From assembly GCF_000179615.1 (NCBI RefSeq), contig NZ_AEDD01000015.1:35486-99485 (forward strand): a stretch of 64,000 nt of DNA, written 5' to 3'. Below the pieces are notes generated by a model. That model worked only from the letters and a program-made list of their open reading frames with translations. It had not been told where the DNA came from and ran no database searches. Positions 7,242-15,245 of this stretch are shown here, in pieces (the stretch's first letter is position 1; the number at the start of each line of letters is the position of its first letter). The translations under genes and the position numbers were made by a program. This DNA is from Paenibacillus curdlanolyticus YK9. GTDB taxonomy: Bacteria; Bacillota; Bacilli; Paenibacillales; Paenibacillaceae.

Positions 7242-8303
7242 TTACGGCTTCGCCAGCTCCTTGCGCACGATCGGCGCAACCTTCGTGCCGAGCAGCTCGA
7301 TCGCGCGCATCACCTCGCGATGCGGCATCGTGCCGACGTTGACGTGCAGGAAGAAGCGCGTCACGCCGAGGTTTTTGCGGAGCAGCAAAATTTTCTCCGC
7401 GACGTACTCGGGATCGCCGACATATAGCGCGCCGCGAAGGCTGCGCGCTTGGTCGTAGGTGGCGCGGCTGTACGACTGGCCCCATCCCCGCTCGCGGCCA
7501 ATCACGTTCATCTGCGTCTGTGTCGGCAGGTAGAACGATTCCGCCGCCTGCTCGGTCGTGTCGCCGACAAAGCCATGCGAATGCGTCGCGATCTGCAGCT
7601 TGCTAGGATCGTGGCCTGCGCGCAGCGCGGCTTTCTTGTACAGCTCGACCAGCGGCGCGAAGCTCTCCGGCATGCCGCCGATAATAGCGAAAGCAACCGG
7701 CAGGCCGAGCATGCCCGCACGTACGGCGGACTCTGGATTGCCGCCGGTAGCAATCCATACCGGCAGCGGGCTTTGGACCGCACGCGGGTAGACGCCCAAG
7801 TTCTGAATGGCCGGACGATGCCCGCCGCGCCAGTTCACCTTCTCCGAATCGCGAATCGCGAGCAGCAGCTCCAGCTTCTCGTCGAACAGCTCGTTATAAT
7901 CGTCGAGGCTGTAGCCGAACAGCGGGAACGATTCGATGAACGAGCCGCGGCCTGCCATAATTTCCGCGCGGCCGTTCGAAATGCCGTCCAGCGTGGCGAA
8001 TTGCTGATAGACGCGGACGGGATCATCCGATGAAAGCACAGTTACCGCACTCGTCAGTCGGATATGCTTCGTCATAGCAGCCGCAGCCGCTAACACAGTT
8101 GCAGGAGAACTGCCTGCGTAGTCTGGGCGATGATGCTCGCCGATGCCATATACGTCAAGTCCGACTTGATCGGCAAGAACGATTTCCTCTACCGCATTGC
8201 GCAGCCGCTCGGCATGGCTCATGATGACGCCAGTCGTCGGGTCGGGCGTTGTTTCCAAAAACGTGCTGATGCCTATTTCCATCGTGTTGACCGGGTTTGT
8301 CAT
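7242..8303 (-). CDS. LLM class flavin-dependent oxidoreductase
   Basis: A bacterial luciferase-like monooxygenase of 353 residues. The start is ATG at 8303, with GAGGAGG 10 bases upstream; an in-frame GTG at 8312 would sit on top of that site. Family marks are the N-terminal MEIGISTF, the segment [15 protein letters not shown] near residue 55, the AGRGSF phosphate/flavin loop near residue 115 and PVWIATGG near 180. It should be a cytosolic FMN/F420-type TIM-barrel oxidoreductase. The substrate is unknown. Its 3' end abuts the 39-bp repeat array with no normal terminator. Confidence 0.9.
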   Translation of the reverse strand: MTNPVNTMEIGISTFLETTPDPTTGVIMSHAERLRNAVEEIVLADQVGLDVYGIGEHHRPDYAGSSPATVLAAAAAMTKHIRLTSAVTVLSSDDPVRVYQQFATLDGISNGRAEIMAGRGSFIESFPLFGYSLDDYNELFDEKLELLLAIRDSEKVNWRGGHRPAIQNLGVYPRAVQSPLPVWIATGGNPESAVRAGMLGLPVAFAIIGGMPESFAPLVELYKKAALRAGHDPSKLQIATHSHGFVGDTTEQAAESFYLPTQTQMNVIGRERGWGQSYSRATYDQARSLRGALYVGDPEYVAEKILLLRKNLGVTRFFLHVNVGTMPHREVMRAIELLGTKVAPIVRKELAKP

Positions 8304-8507
8304 GATGAACACGCCTCCTCAAATAGATTGCTATATGTCCAGTTTACTAAAAAACATATAGTTTCTCAATTAAAATAAGTAATAATCGCATTTTCAACGG
8401 TTACCCGCCGCAAATCATCCCCGTCGAGAAGGTTTCCTGCCTGCTTACGTAGAAGCAATGGGAGAAGAAACCAGCGAATATTTGGCAAACAACAGGGGGA
8501 CTCGATG

Positions 8508-9311
8508 ATGGATCAACCTACGAGCATGGCAACAGCTATTGCATGGGGACAGTTTGTAGAAATCGCTTATCAAATGTATGCGTCCGACCAAGTGAATCCG
8601 GCAACGCCGGACAATTTCCCGGCAGGCTGGGAGCGAATCGCGAATCTGACGATGACGCCGCGCGTCGAATCGATTCATGAGCGGGAGTTTGGCGGCTTTA
8701 TCGCACAGTCGGCAGCCGATCCCACGCAGCAGGTTGTCGCAATTCGCGGCACGGAGAGCGGCATGGACTGGATTTCCGATTTTGAATTTATTCTCGAAAC
8801 GTTCCACGAGGTGCCCGGCAGCGGCAAGACGGAGCAAGGGTTTACGAACTTGTACCGCGGCATGCTCGTTGAGTATGTCGATCCAAGCAAGCCGCAGCAA
8901 CAGACGCTGCTGGCGCAAATCGATACGCTGCCCGCAGGCACGAAGCTCGTCGTGACGGGCCATAGCCTGGGCAGCTCGCTTGCGACGCTGCATGCTTTCG
9001 TAGCTGCAAGCAAAGGCGTGCAGACCGAGCTTGTCACCTTTGCCTCTCCGCGCGTCGGCGACAAGGCGTTCGTTGAAGCGTTCCAAGCGCTAAACATGAA
9101 CCAGACGCGCATATTCAATGAGCCGGACATTGTGCCCAAAATGCCGATCGAGCTGGCTGGCTATCGCCATATCGAGCCGGGCTTGTCGATTAACTCGACG
9201 CTGTTCCCGCTCAAGCATTCGATTCCATGTTATCATGCGTTAAGTACATACTTGTATGTAATGGGAGACGAGCAGGCGGATATCTGCAAATGCAGCAAGC
9301 CGAACGCTTAG
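8508..9311 (+). CDS. class 3 (fungal-type) lipase family protein
   Basis: A 267-residue alpha/beta hydrolase of the Lipase_3 family. The nucleophile elbow GHSLG places Ser153. The remaining triad is probably Asp207 (EPDIVPKMP) and His243 (CYHALSTYLY). The oxyanion region VVAIRGTESGMDW is also clear. There is no signal peptide, so it is cytosolic or leaderless. An AGGGGGA site precedes two ATGs (8505, 8508). A short gap of 41 bases to the following epimerase gene suggests they are co-transcribed. The substrate (acylglycerol or another ester) cannot be told. Confidence 0.88.
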   Translation: MDQPTSMATAIAWGQFVEIAYQMYASDQVNPATPDNFPAGWERIANLTMTPRVESIHEREFGGFIAQSAADPTQQVVAIRGTESGMDWISDFEFILETFHEVPGSGKTEQGFTNLYRGMLVEYVDPSKPQQQTLLAQIDTLPAGTKLVVTGHSLGSSLATLHAFVAASKGVQTELVTFASPRVGDKAFVEAFQALNMNQTRIFNEPDIVPKMPIELAGYRHIEPGLSINSTLFPLKHSIPCYHALSTYLYVMGDEQADICKCSKPNA

Positions 9312-9352
9312 CCTCAGCAAGCAAGCATTCACATCGATAACGGAGGTGCGTG

Positions 9353-10369
9353 ATGAAAGCTTTATTCATTGGAGGCACAGGCACGATTAGTACGGCGATT
9401 ACGAAGCAGCTGCTGGCGCAGGGCTGCGAGCTGTACTTGCTTAACAGGGGAACGCGGAACGAGGAGCTGCCTGCGGGCGCTCGTATTTTGCAAGCGGATA
9501 TTAACGACGAAGCGCGTGTCGCCGAGCTGATCGCCGATCACTCGTTCGACGTTGTTGCCGATTTTATCGCTTTCGTACCGGAGCAGCTGGAGCGCGATTA
9601 CCGTTTGTTCCATGGCAAAACGAAGCAGTTCATGTTTATCAGCTCGGCTTCCGCTTACCAAACGCCGTTGTCTGATTATCGCATCACCGAAGGTACGCCG
9701 CTGTCGAATCCGTGCTGGGAGTATTCCCGCAACAAGATCGCCTGCGAGGAATACCTCGTGAAGCAATATAGGGAGCAGGGCTTCCCGATTACAATCGTTC
9801 GGCCGAGCCACACGTACGACGAACGGTCGATTCCGCTAGGTGTACACGGCAGCAAGGGCACGTGGCAGGTTGCGAAGCGGATGCTGGAGAACAAGCCGGT
9901 CATTATTCACGGGGACGGCACGTCGCTCTGGACGATGACGCATAACAGCGATTTCGCCAAAGGGTTCATCGGCCTGATGGGCAACCTGCACGCGATTGGC
10001 GAATCGGTCCAGATTACCTCGGACGAGACGGTTACGTGGAACCAAGTTTACGAATCGATTGCCAGCGCACTCGGCGTGAAGCTGAATGCGGTGCACGTGG
10101 CATCGGCGTTCTTGGACGCTTGCAGCACGGAGGATTATAGAGGCGGACTGCTCGGGGACAAAGCCAATTCGGTTGTGTTCGATAATAGCAAGCTGAAGCG
10201 GCTTGTGCCGGCATTCGTGGCTACGACGCGCTTTGATCAGGGCGTTAAGCAGACGATTGACTATGTATTGGCCCATCCGGAGCATCAGATCGAGGACGAA
10301 GCCTTCGACCGCTGGTGCGACAAAGTGATAGCGGTACTGGAAGATGCCGTAGCACGGATAAAAGAATAA
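9353..10369 (+). CDS. NAD-dependent epimerase/dehydratase (extended SDR)
   Basis: A 338-residue extended short-chain dehydrogenase. The N-terminal Rossmann motif is GGTGTIS (residues 7-13), an acidic/basic specificity loop follows at LLNRGTRNE, and the active site region is FISSASAY followed by YSRNK, giving the Tyr-x3-Lys pair. The start is ATG at 9353, six bases after GGAGG. It follows the lipase gene and ends in a strong terminator. Substrates are probably nucleotide sugars or similar, but the family is broad. Confidence 0.85.
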   Translation: MKALFIGGTGTISTAITKQLLAQGCELYLLNRGTRNEELPAGARILQADINDEARVAELIADHSFDVVADFIAFVPEQLERDYRLFHGKTKQFMFISSASAYQTPLSDYRITEGTPLSNPCWEYSRNKIACEEYLVKQYREQGFPITIVRPSHTYDERSIPLGVHGSKGTWQVAKRMLENKPVIIHGDGTSLWTMTHNSDFAKGFIGLMGNLHAIGESVQITSDETVTWNQVYESIASALGVKLNAVHVASAFLDACSTEDYRGGLLGDKANSVVFDNSKLKRLVPAFVATTRFDQGVKQTIDYVLAHPEHQIEDEAFDRWCDKVIAVLEDAVARIKE

Positions 10370-10374
10370 AGCAA

Positions 10375-10422
10375 AAAAGTCCTCGCTCTCAGCGGCATAA
10401 GCCGCGGAGAACGAGGACTTTT
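10375..10422 (+). terminator. intrinsic terminator of the epimerase gene
   Basis: AAAAGTCCTCG pairs with CGAGGACTTTT, with an inner AGCGGC/GCCGCG stem, followed by CTTTTGG. It starts 6 bases past the stop codon and may also serve the convergent secreted-protein gene. Confidence 0.85.
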
Positions 10423-10460
10423 CTTTTGGGTGCAGGGAACCCGGTCCTGCTTATGTGTCG

Positions 10461-11357
10461 TTATTTCGTCGTTTTTTGTGCCGTCTCTGTTTTTAGCTCG
10501 GCAATTTGGACTTTGTACTGCTTCAGCAGCTCGCTCAGCGCTTGCTTAATGTCGCCAGGCTTATCGGCTTGCACAGCTTCAGCCAAAGCGATCTCGGCTT
10601 TGATGAACGCCATGTCCGACTCATCCATCTCGGAGACGGCATGAATCTCGATCGCTTTGCCTTCCTCAAGTGGGCCGACTTGGGTTATCGAGATACCGCC
10701 TTGGAGCTGGGCAGTTGGCGCGTTTGCAATCTTCACTGTGTCTTTGCCTGCTTCTCCGGCTGGAAGCGCAGGCAGTGCAGGCAATGCGCCCGTGCCGCTG
10801 ACGCTTTGCGCAATGATAACCTTCGTTGCTTTGCCATCTGCGGAAGGCTTGCCGGCCTCAGCGGGAACAAGCTTGGCGGGCGCCGTTACGGTTGCTGTAC
10901 CTACAGGCGGCACGGGCAGCGGAGGAAGCTCGCCTGCTTTGCCTTCAACTACTGTCATTACGCCTTTGTCGTCGGCTTGAATCGTGATTATCTTCCCATC
11001 AGCACCTGGAGCTGGCACCAGCGCTGGAGCCGCTACTGCGATTCCGCCATGAATGATTTTGTCGCCCGCAAGCTTCTCATACTGCGCTATCGTTTCCTTC
11101 CAATCGGATACTGTGTCCGGCGCATACTTTTTGGCGAGCTCGGTAGGGTCGGTGAAGCTGGTTACTGCAAAAGCGGGAGTCGCAGCAACGGTGCCAGCTG
11201 GTGCTGCGACTGTCTCTGTTTTAACGGTCAATACGTTAAGTGGTGCGGTCTTAGCGGACGTATTCGGGCTGTCGGCATTCGAGATAGCCGGGAAAGCGAC
11301 GGCGGACAGCAGGACAGCGGACATGGCGAAACGGGTAATCGTGAGCTTGTTCTTCAT
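10461..11357 (-). CDS. secreted Ala/Pro-rich protein of unknown function
   Basis: A 298-residue protein with a Sec signal peptide (MKNKLTITRF, hydrophobic core to about residue 24, cleavage near SNA-DS). The mature protein is rich in Ala, Pro, Val and Lys and is low in complexity from residues 105 to 215. It ends in a charged helical tail (residues 240-298) with KQALSELLKQYKVQIAELKTE. No domain is recognised. It is divergent from the two-component genes, with about 160 bases between them, so it is a plausible target of that system; this is inference from position only. Confidence 0.75.
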   Translation of the reverse strand: MKNKLTITRFAMSAVLLSAVAFPAISNADSPNTSAKTAPLNVLTVKTETVAAPAGTVAATPAFAVTSFTDPTELAKKYAPDTVSDWKETIAQYEKLAGDKIIHGGIAVAAPALVPAPGADGKIITIQADDKGVMTVVEGKAGELPPLPVPPVGTATVTAPAKLVPAEAGKPSADGKATKVIIAQSVSGTGALPALPALPAGEAGKDTVKIANAPTAQLQGGISITQVGPLEEGKAIEIHAVSEMDESDMAFIKAEIALAEAVQADKPGDIKQALSELLKQYKVQIAELKTETAQKTTK

Positions 11358-11520
11358 CAGTTCAACACTCCTGTTTTAGGTGGATTGGCCTTGCATGACT
11401 AACTGTACAGAGCAGGTGTGGCAGAACGTTGGTGGATTTGTGGAAAAACGATGGCATGCCCCTATTGCGGCTAGCGTGTTGTTATACTGAAGGCAGGATA
11501 ATCAGGGAGGTTTAGCGGTC

Positions 11521-12249
11521 ATGGACAACAGCTCCTATTGCATTGCGGTCGTCGACGACGATGAGGCGATTCGCCAGCTGGTAGAGGCTTATTTACATAA
11601 AGAAGGCTATCGAACGGTTGGGCTCGGCAGCGGAGAGGAAGCGTGGGAGCTGTGGAAGGCCAGCCCGCCGGACCTATGGGTGCTTGACCTGATGCTGCCT
11701 GGCATGGACGGCTATGAATTGTGCAGGCGGATTCGCAACGAGGCCGAGGTGCCGATCATCATGATCTCCGCCCGAGATACCGAGGTGGATAAAATATTAG
11801 GGCTGGAGCTTGGCAGCGACGACTATATGGTAAAGCCCTTCAGCCCGCGCGAGCTGGTCGCAAGGGTGAAACGGCAGCTGCAGCGGCAGCAGCGGGCGAT
11901 AGCGCCTGATGGCGTCAGCTCTGCGGGGGTCGACGCCGCATCCTCTGCTGCGCGTATTTTGGTGAACGGCCTTGCGCTCATCCCCGAGGAGCGGCGCGTG
12001 TTCTGGCAGGGCGAAGAGGTTGAGATGACCAACAAGGAATTCGACATGCTGAGGGTGTTCACCGAGCATCCGAATCGCGCCTTCACGCGGGGAGAGCTGC
12101 TGACGCTGGTATGGGGGGACGACTATTTCGGCAGCGACCGTGCGGTTGACCATTTGATTAAGCGGATACGGAAGAAGGCGGACATGCTGCCGATCGAGGC
12201 AGTCTGGGGCCATGGCTATCGAATGCGAATTGAGGGGGGCGTGCTGTAG
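11521..12249 (+). CDS. OmpR/PhoB family response regulator
   Basis: A 242-residue regulator. The receiver domain (1-120) has the acidic pocket DDD at residues 12-14, phosphoacceptor Asp56 in VLDLMLPGMDG and the conserved Lys in YMVKPFSP near 107. The C-terminal winged helix (about 145-240) contains EMTNKEFDMLRVF and a recognition helix in DRAVDHLIKRIRKK. A GGGAGG site precedes the ATG. The stop codon is followed at once by the ATG of the kinase gene, so the two form an operon. Confidence 0.95.
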   Translation: MDNSSYCIAVVDDDEAIRQLVEAYLHKEGYRTVGLGSGEEAWELWKASPPDLWVLDLMLPGMDGYELCRRIRNEAEVPIIMISARDTEVDKILGLELGSDDYMVKPFSPRELVARVKRQLQRQQRAIAPDGVSSAGVDAASSAARILVNGLALIPEERRVFWQGEEVEMTNKEFDMLRVFTEHPNRAFTRGELLTLVWGDDYFGSDRAVDHLIKRIRKKADMLPIEAVWGHGYRMRIEGGVL

Positions 12250-13689
12250 ATGAAGCTGGTTCATCAAATCAATTTGGCATTCGGCGCCGCGCTGGTGCTG
12301 GTGCTTGGCATTACGGCGTTATTAATCCACTATGTATTGCTCGATCATTTCATCGGCTCGCAGAAAGCGGATATGCGTTCGATGGGGACGGCGATTACCG
12401 CTCAATTGGTCAGCGCGCAGCCGGGGGAGTCAATTCCGATACCGGGACTGCCCGTCGATAAGACGACAGCAGGGCAGGGCGACGCGATTGAGGTCCACGG
12501 CAGCGGGATTTCGACGCCGATGCCGGTATTCACGCCGACGCTTACGGAAACAAAGTCGGCCCCAATGGCGGCTGGCGTAGAGGCGATTGTGACCGATGCG
12601 CAAGGCAATGTGCTGAGCGAGTGGCCGTCATCGCTCGAAAGCGTACACGCAACGCTGCCTGCCACCACTGTGGCGAAAGCGGGGTCGCTAAGCATGCAGA
12701 GCCTGTGGGACGGGACGGACGGGCGGTATTTGGTCGAGGTGAACCAGATCCCGCAGGGGACTTTAACGCTGCTGTCACCGATTAGCAAGATAAAGGAAAT
12801 TGAGTTTGCGCTGCTCAAACAGCTGCTGCTCATCGTAGGGCTAAGCTTCGTGCTGATGCTGATGCTGAGCTATTTTGTAACGAAGAAGCTTATTAAGCCG
12901 CTCATGAAGCTGCGCGAGGAATTAACGAAGATCAAGTCGCGCCAGTTCGCGCAGGTCAGCCTCGTGCGGGCAGGCGGCGAGATCGGGTCGGTCGCGAAGA
13001 CGGTCTACGAGATGGCAGGCGAGTTGAATCGGTTCAATCGGGTGCAGAAGCACTTTTTCCAAAATGCTTCGCATGAATTGAAATCGCCGCTCATGTCGAT
13101 CGCTGGCTATGCCGAGGGCATACGGGACGGCATATTCGAAGGGGAGAGCGTGCGCAAAGGGCTTGATATCATCGTCCGCGAAAGCGGCAGATTAAAGAAA
13201 ATCGTGACCGAGATGACGCTTCTGGCTAAGCTCGATAGCGAAGAAGATATTTATAAGCCTGCGCCGGTTCCCCTGAAGGAGCTGCTGACGGAGACGGCGG
13301 AGCGGGTTAATCCGATGCTCGTGAAGCATGAGAAGAGCCTTCACCTTGCGTGCGATGCCGGACTGATCGTATATGCGGATCGGGATAAGCTGCTGCAGGC
13401 GCTGCTGAATGTAGTGGCGAATGCCATTAGGCACGCGGGCGCGCAGATTCGGATTGAGGCGACGCTTGCGAAGGGGCAGGTCGTCATGACGATCACCGAT
13501 GATGGAGAAGGAATTACCGAGGAGCTGCTGCCGAACTTGTTCCATCGGTTTGTCAAAGGCAAGGGCGGCGAAACGGGGCTGGGGCTTGCGATCTCCCGGG
13601 CTATCGTGGAGCGCAGCGGCGGCAAGCTGTCAGCGGCTAATGGACGGGAAGGCGGCGCCGAATTCCGGTTTGCATTTCCTCAGCCCTGA
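12250..13689 (+). CDS. membrane sensor histidine kinase
   Basis: A 479-residue kinase paired with the upstream regulator. Helix 1 covers residues 9-31 and helix 2 about 190-211, enclosing a 155-residue extracytoplasmic sensor that is Pro/Thr-rich around residues 70-110. A HAMP linker (212-265) follows. The phosphoacceptor is His275 in the H box (FFQNASHELKSPL). The ATP-binding domain has the N box NVVANAIRH (about 387), the G1 box DDGEGI (417) and the G2 box GETGLGL (about 440). The signal it senses is unknown. Confidence 0.95.
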   Translation: MKLVHQINLAFGAALVLVLGITALLIHYVLLDHFIGSQKADMRSMGTAITAQLVSAQPGESIPIPGLPVDKTTAGQGDAIEVHGSGISTPMPVFTPTLTETKSAPMAAGVEAIVTDAQGNVLSEWPSSLESVHATLPATTVAKAGSLSMQSLWDGTDGRYLVEVNQIPQGTLTLLSPISKIKEIEFALLKQLLLIVGLSFVLMLMLSYFVTKKLIKPLMKLREELTKIKSRQFAQVSLVRAGGEIGSVAKTVYEMAGELNRFNRVQKHFFQNASHELKSPLMSIAGYAEGIRDGIFEGESVRKGLDIIVRESGRLKKIVTEMTLLAKLDSEEDIYKPAPVPLKELLTETAERVNPMLVKHEKSLHLACDAGLIVYADRDKLLQALLNVVANAIRHAGAQIRIEATLAKGQVVMTITDDGEGITEELLPNLFHRFVKGKGGETGLGLAISRAIVERSGGKLSAANGREGGAEFRFAFPQP

Positions 13690-13774
13690 TCAAGGGCGCG
13701 TCTTGCGATCCGCTTATTTCACCGATTAGAATAAGGGGATGGGCCACTGAGCCGAAAAGCTGAAGGAGATGGCG

Positions 13775-14245
13775 ATGATGAGTGAAATTTTGCAACAATT
13801 GCTTACCCAAGAAGAAGAGCTTCAATTTGATGCCTTCACCCACCAAGACGCACTGCAGCTGGGTTTATTCATTATTCAGATCGCCAATGAGGAAGTCGGC
13901 CAAGGCATTGCCATTCATATCGAGAACGATGAGCATCCGCTGTTCACGCATTACATGGCGGGCACGAGCAAGGATAATGCGTATTGGGTGAACACGAAGA
14001 AGAATGTCGTAAACCACTTTGGGCATAGCTCGCTGTATGTCGGCGAATCGTACAAAGCGCAAGGGACGACGTTCGCGGAAAGCGCGAATCTGCCATCATC
14101 GGATTATCAGGGCGAGGGCGGCTCGTTTCCGATTATCGTGCGGGGACAGGGCAAAGTAGGCACGGTAACCGTGTCCGGACTAACGGGCGAAGAGGATCAT
14201 GCTGTCGCCGTTGCGGGCGTTCGGCGGCTGCTTGCAAGTCGCTAA
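13775..14245 (+). CDS. UPF0303 (DUF336/HbpS-like) family protein
   Basis: A cytosolic protein of about 156 residues matching the UPF0303/heme-degrading-domain family in length and pattern: FTHQDALQLGLFIIQIA at the N-terminus, and the central IHIENDEHPLFTHYMAGTSKDN with conserved HPLF and Lys. Three ATGs lie together (13769, 13775, 13778); AAGGAG favours 13775 or 13778. Some relatives bind or break down heme; others have no known role. It sits alone between the kinase gene and a lipoprotein gene and ends in a terminator. Confidence 0.8.
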   Translation: MMSEILQQLLTQEEELQFDAFTHQDALQLGLFIIQIANEEVGQGIAIHIENDEHPLFTHYMAGTSKDNAYWVNTKKNVVNHFGHSSLYVGESYKAQGTTFAESANLPSSDYQGEGGSFPIIVRGQGKVGTVTVSGLTGEEDHAVAVAGVRRLLASR

Positions 14246-14281
14246 TTGGGATAAAGTAAGCAATAGCGCAGGTTTTAAATA

Positions 14282-14311
14282 GAAGCGGCTCCCATTGGAG
14301 TTGCTTTTTAT
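14282..14311 (+). terminator. intrinsic terminator of the UPF0303 gene
   Basis: AAGCGGCTCC pairs with GGAGTTGCTT across a CATT loop (one mismatch and one G-T pair) and is followed by a T-rich run. Confidence 0.7.
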
Positions 14312-14419
14312 TTTTTGCTTAGTTCCTGTCTTAAACGACCTTAATTTACCAAGCGGCAGGGCGTAACATTACCTGGAACCTCAGCGTTAAATAGGTATCT
14401 TAACAGGGGGTAAGGGCCT

Positions 14420-14842
14420 ATGAAGTTTCGATCTATTCTTCTTCTCTTTGCATTCGTAATGATTATGGCAGCCTGTAACGTCGGTCATGAAGCGGATAAT
14501 GATAGAACGCTTGACGAAGTAGTTCGTGCTATGAAAGCAGAGGGACTTACGCCAATTGACAAAGGAGAAGCGGATAGTGACGCACTCGCGCAAGTAAAAC
14601 CGCGTTTGTTCGCTATATCAGCTCCAAACGAGGATGCAGCTAACGCCGAATCCGTCTATGTTTATCAATTTGATTCTAACCAAGATTTGAAAGAAGCGAT
14701 CAAACAACAGCATTACACCGTCACGACGTTGACTGCCATTAAAAATTACGAGAAACAAAATGTGCTAGTCGTTTATTTCGCTACAGGCGGTAAGATCGAA
14801 AAGTTTGGCGGGAAAATTCAGTCGGCAATCGATGGTTTATAA
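14420..14842 (+). CDS. small lipoprotein of unknown function
   Basis: A 140-residue lipoprotein. Residues 1-18 form the signal peptide with lipobox MAAC, acylated Cys19. The mature part is a compact alpha/beta domain starting with a helix (RTLDEVVRAMKAEGLTPI) and containing VYVYQFDSNQDLKEAIKQ near residue 78. No catalytic motif is seen. A GGGGGTAAGG site lies just before the ATG. It is a single-gene unit ending at a strong hairpin. Confidence 0.8.
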   Translation: MKFRSILLLFAFVMIMAACNVGHEADNDRTLDEVVRAMKAEGLTPIDKGEADSDALAQVKPRLFAISAPNEDAANAESVYVYQFDSNQDLKEAIKQQHYTVTTLTAIKNYEKQNVLVVYFATGGKIEKFGGKIQSAIDGL

Positions 14843-14870
14843 GAACTATTCCCTAAGCAGGAGTTGTTAA

Positions 14871-14925
14871 AATAGGAAACCGGTATCCTTAATGAGAGTA
14901 GGTGCTAGGATACCGGTTTCCTATT
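14871..14925. terminator. strong bidirectional hairpin
   Basis: Perfect 18-bp arms (AATAGGAAACCGGTATCC at 14871-14888 and its complement at 14908-14925) enclose a 19-base loop. There is no long T run, so it may act as a weak terminator or an mRNA 3' end stabiliser. Confidence 0.7.
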
Positions 14926-14986
14926 ACCCATTGACTGTGTGATTTTGTGATGTTAATATACACCTGTAACCGCATACATGCCAATG

Positions 14987-15000
14987 TGCAAACGTTTGCA
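14987..15000 (+). promoter_or_regulatory. LacI-family operator (MalR/CcpA-like)
   Basis: TGCAAACGTTTGCA is a perfect 14-bp palindrome that fits the cre pattern TGNAANCGNTNNCA and closely resembles MalR operators. It lies about 245 bp upstream of the alpha-amylase gene, in an otherwise empty stretch. Confidence 0.65.
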
Positions 15001-15109
15001 AATTGGATCGGATTTCGAAAAAACGAATATGAGATGAATCTGGTGCTGTCGAGCGGAGCGAGCTCACGGGAGGGAGCGTATAGCGGGAAACTAATCATCA
15101 GCGCATTTT

Positions 15110-15123
15110 TGGAAGCGGTTACA
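15110..15123 (+). promoter_or_regulatory. catabolite response element (cre) candidate
   Basis: TGGAAGCGGTTACA matches the relaxed cre consensus TGNAANCGNTNWCA at all fixed positions. It lies 123 bp before the alpha-amylase start, so carbon catabolite repression by CcpA is likely. No confident -35/-10 pair was found between this site and the gene. Confidence 0.6.
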
Positions 15124-15245
15124 TACCACGCAGTCATTAGCCCAGCTTTAATTTTACTTCAGAGTGGATGGAATTGAATAAATGCAGCGCACTTCATGAG
15201 TCGGACAAGGATTAACTAATCGGATAAGGGAGAGGAAAGGTAAGT

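Noticed and set aside
14947..15177. 76-codon frame upstream of the amylase
   Set aside because: No ribosome binding site and it covers both regulator sites.
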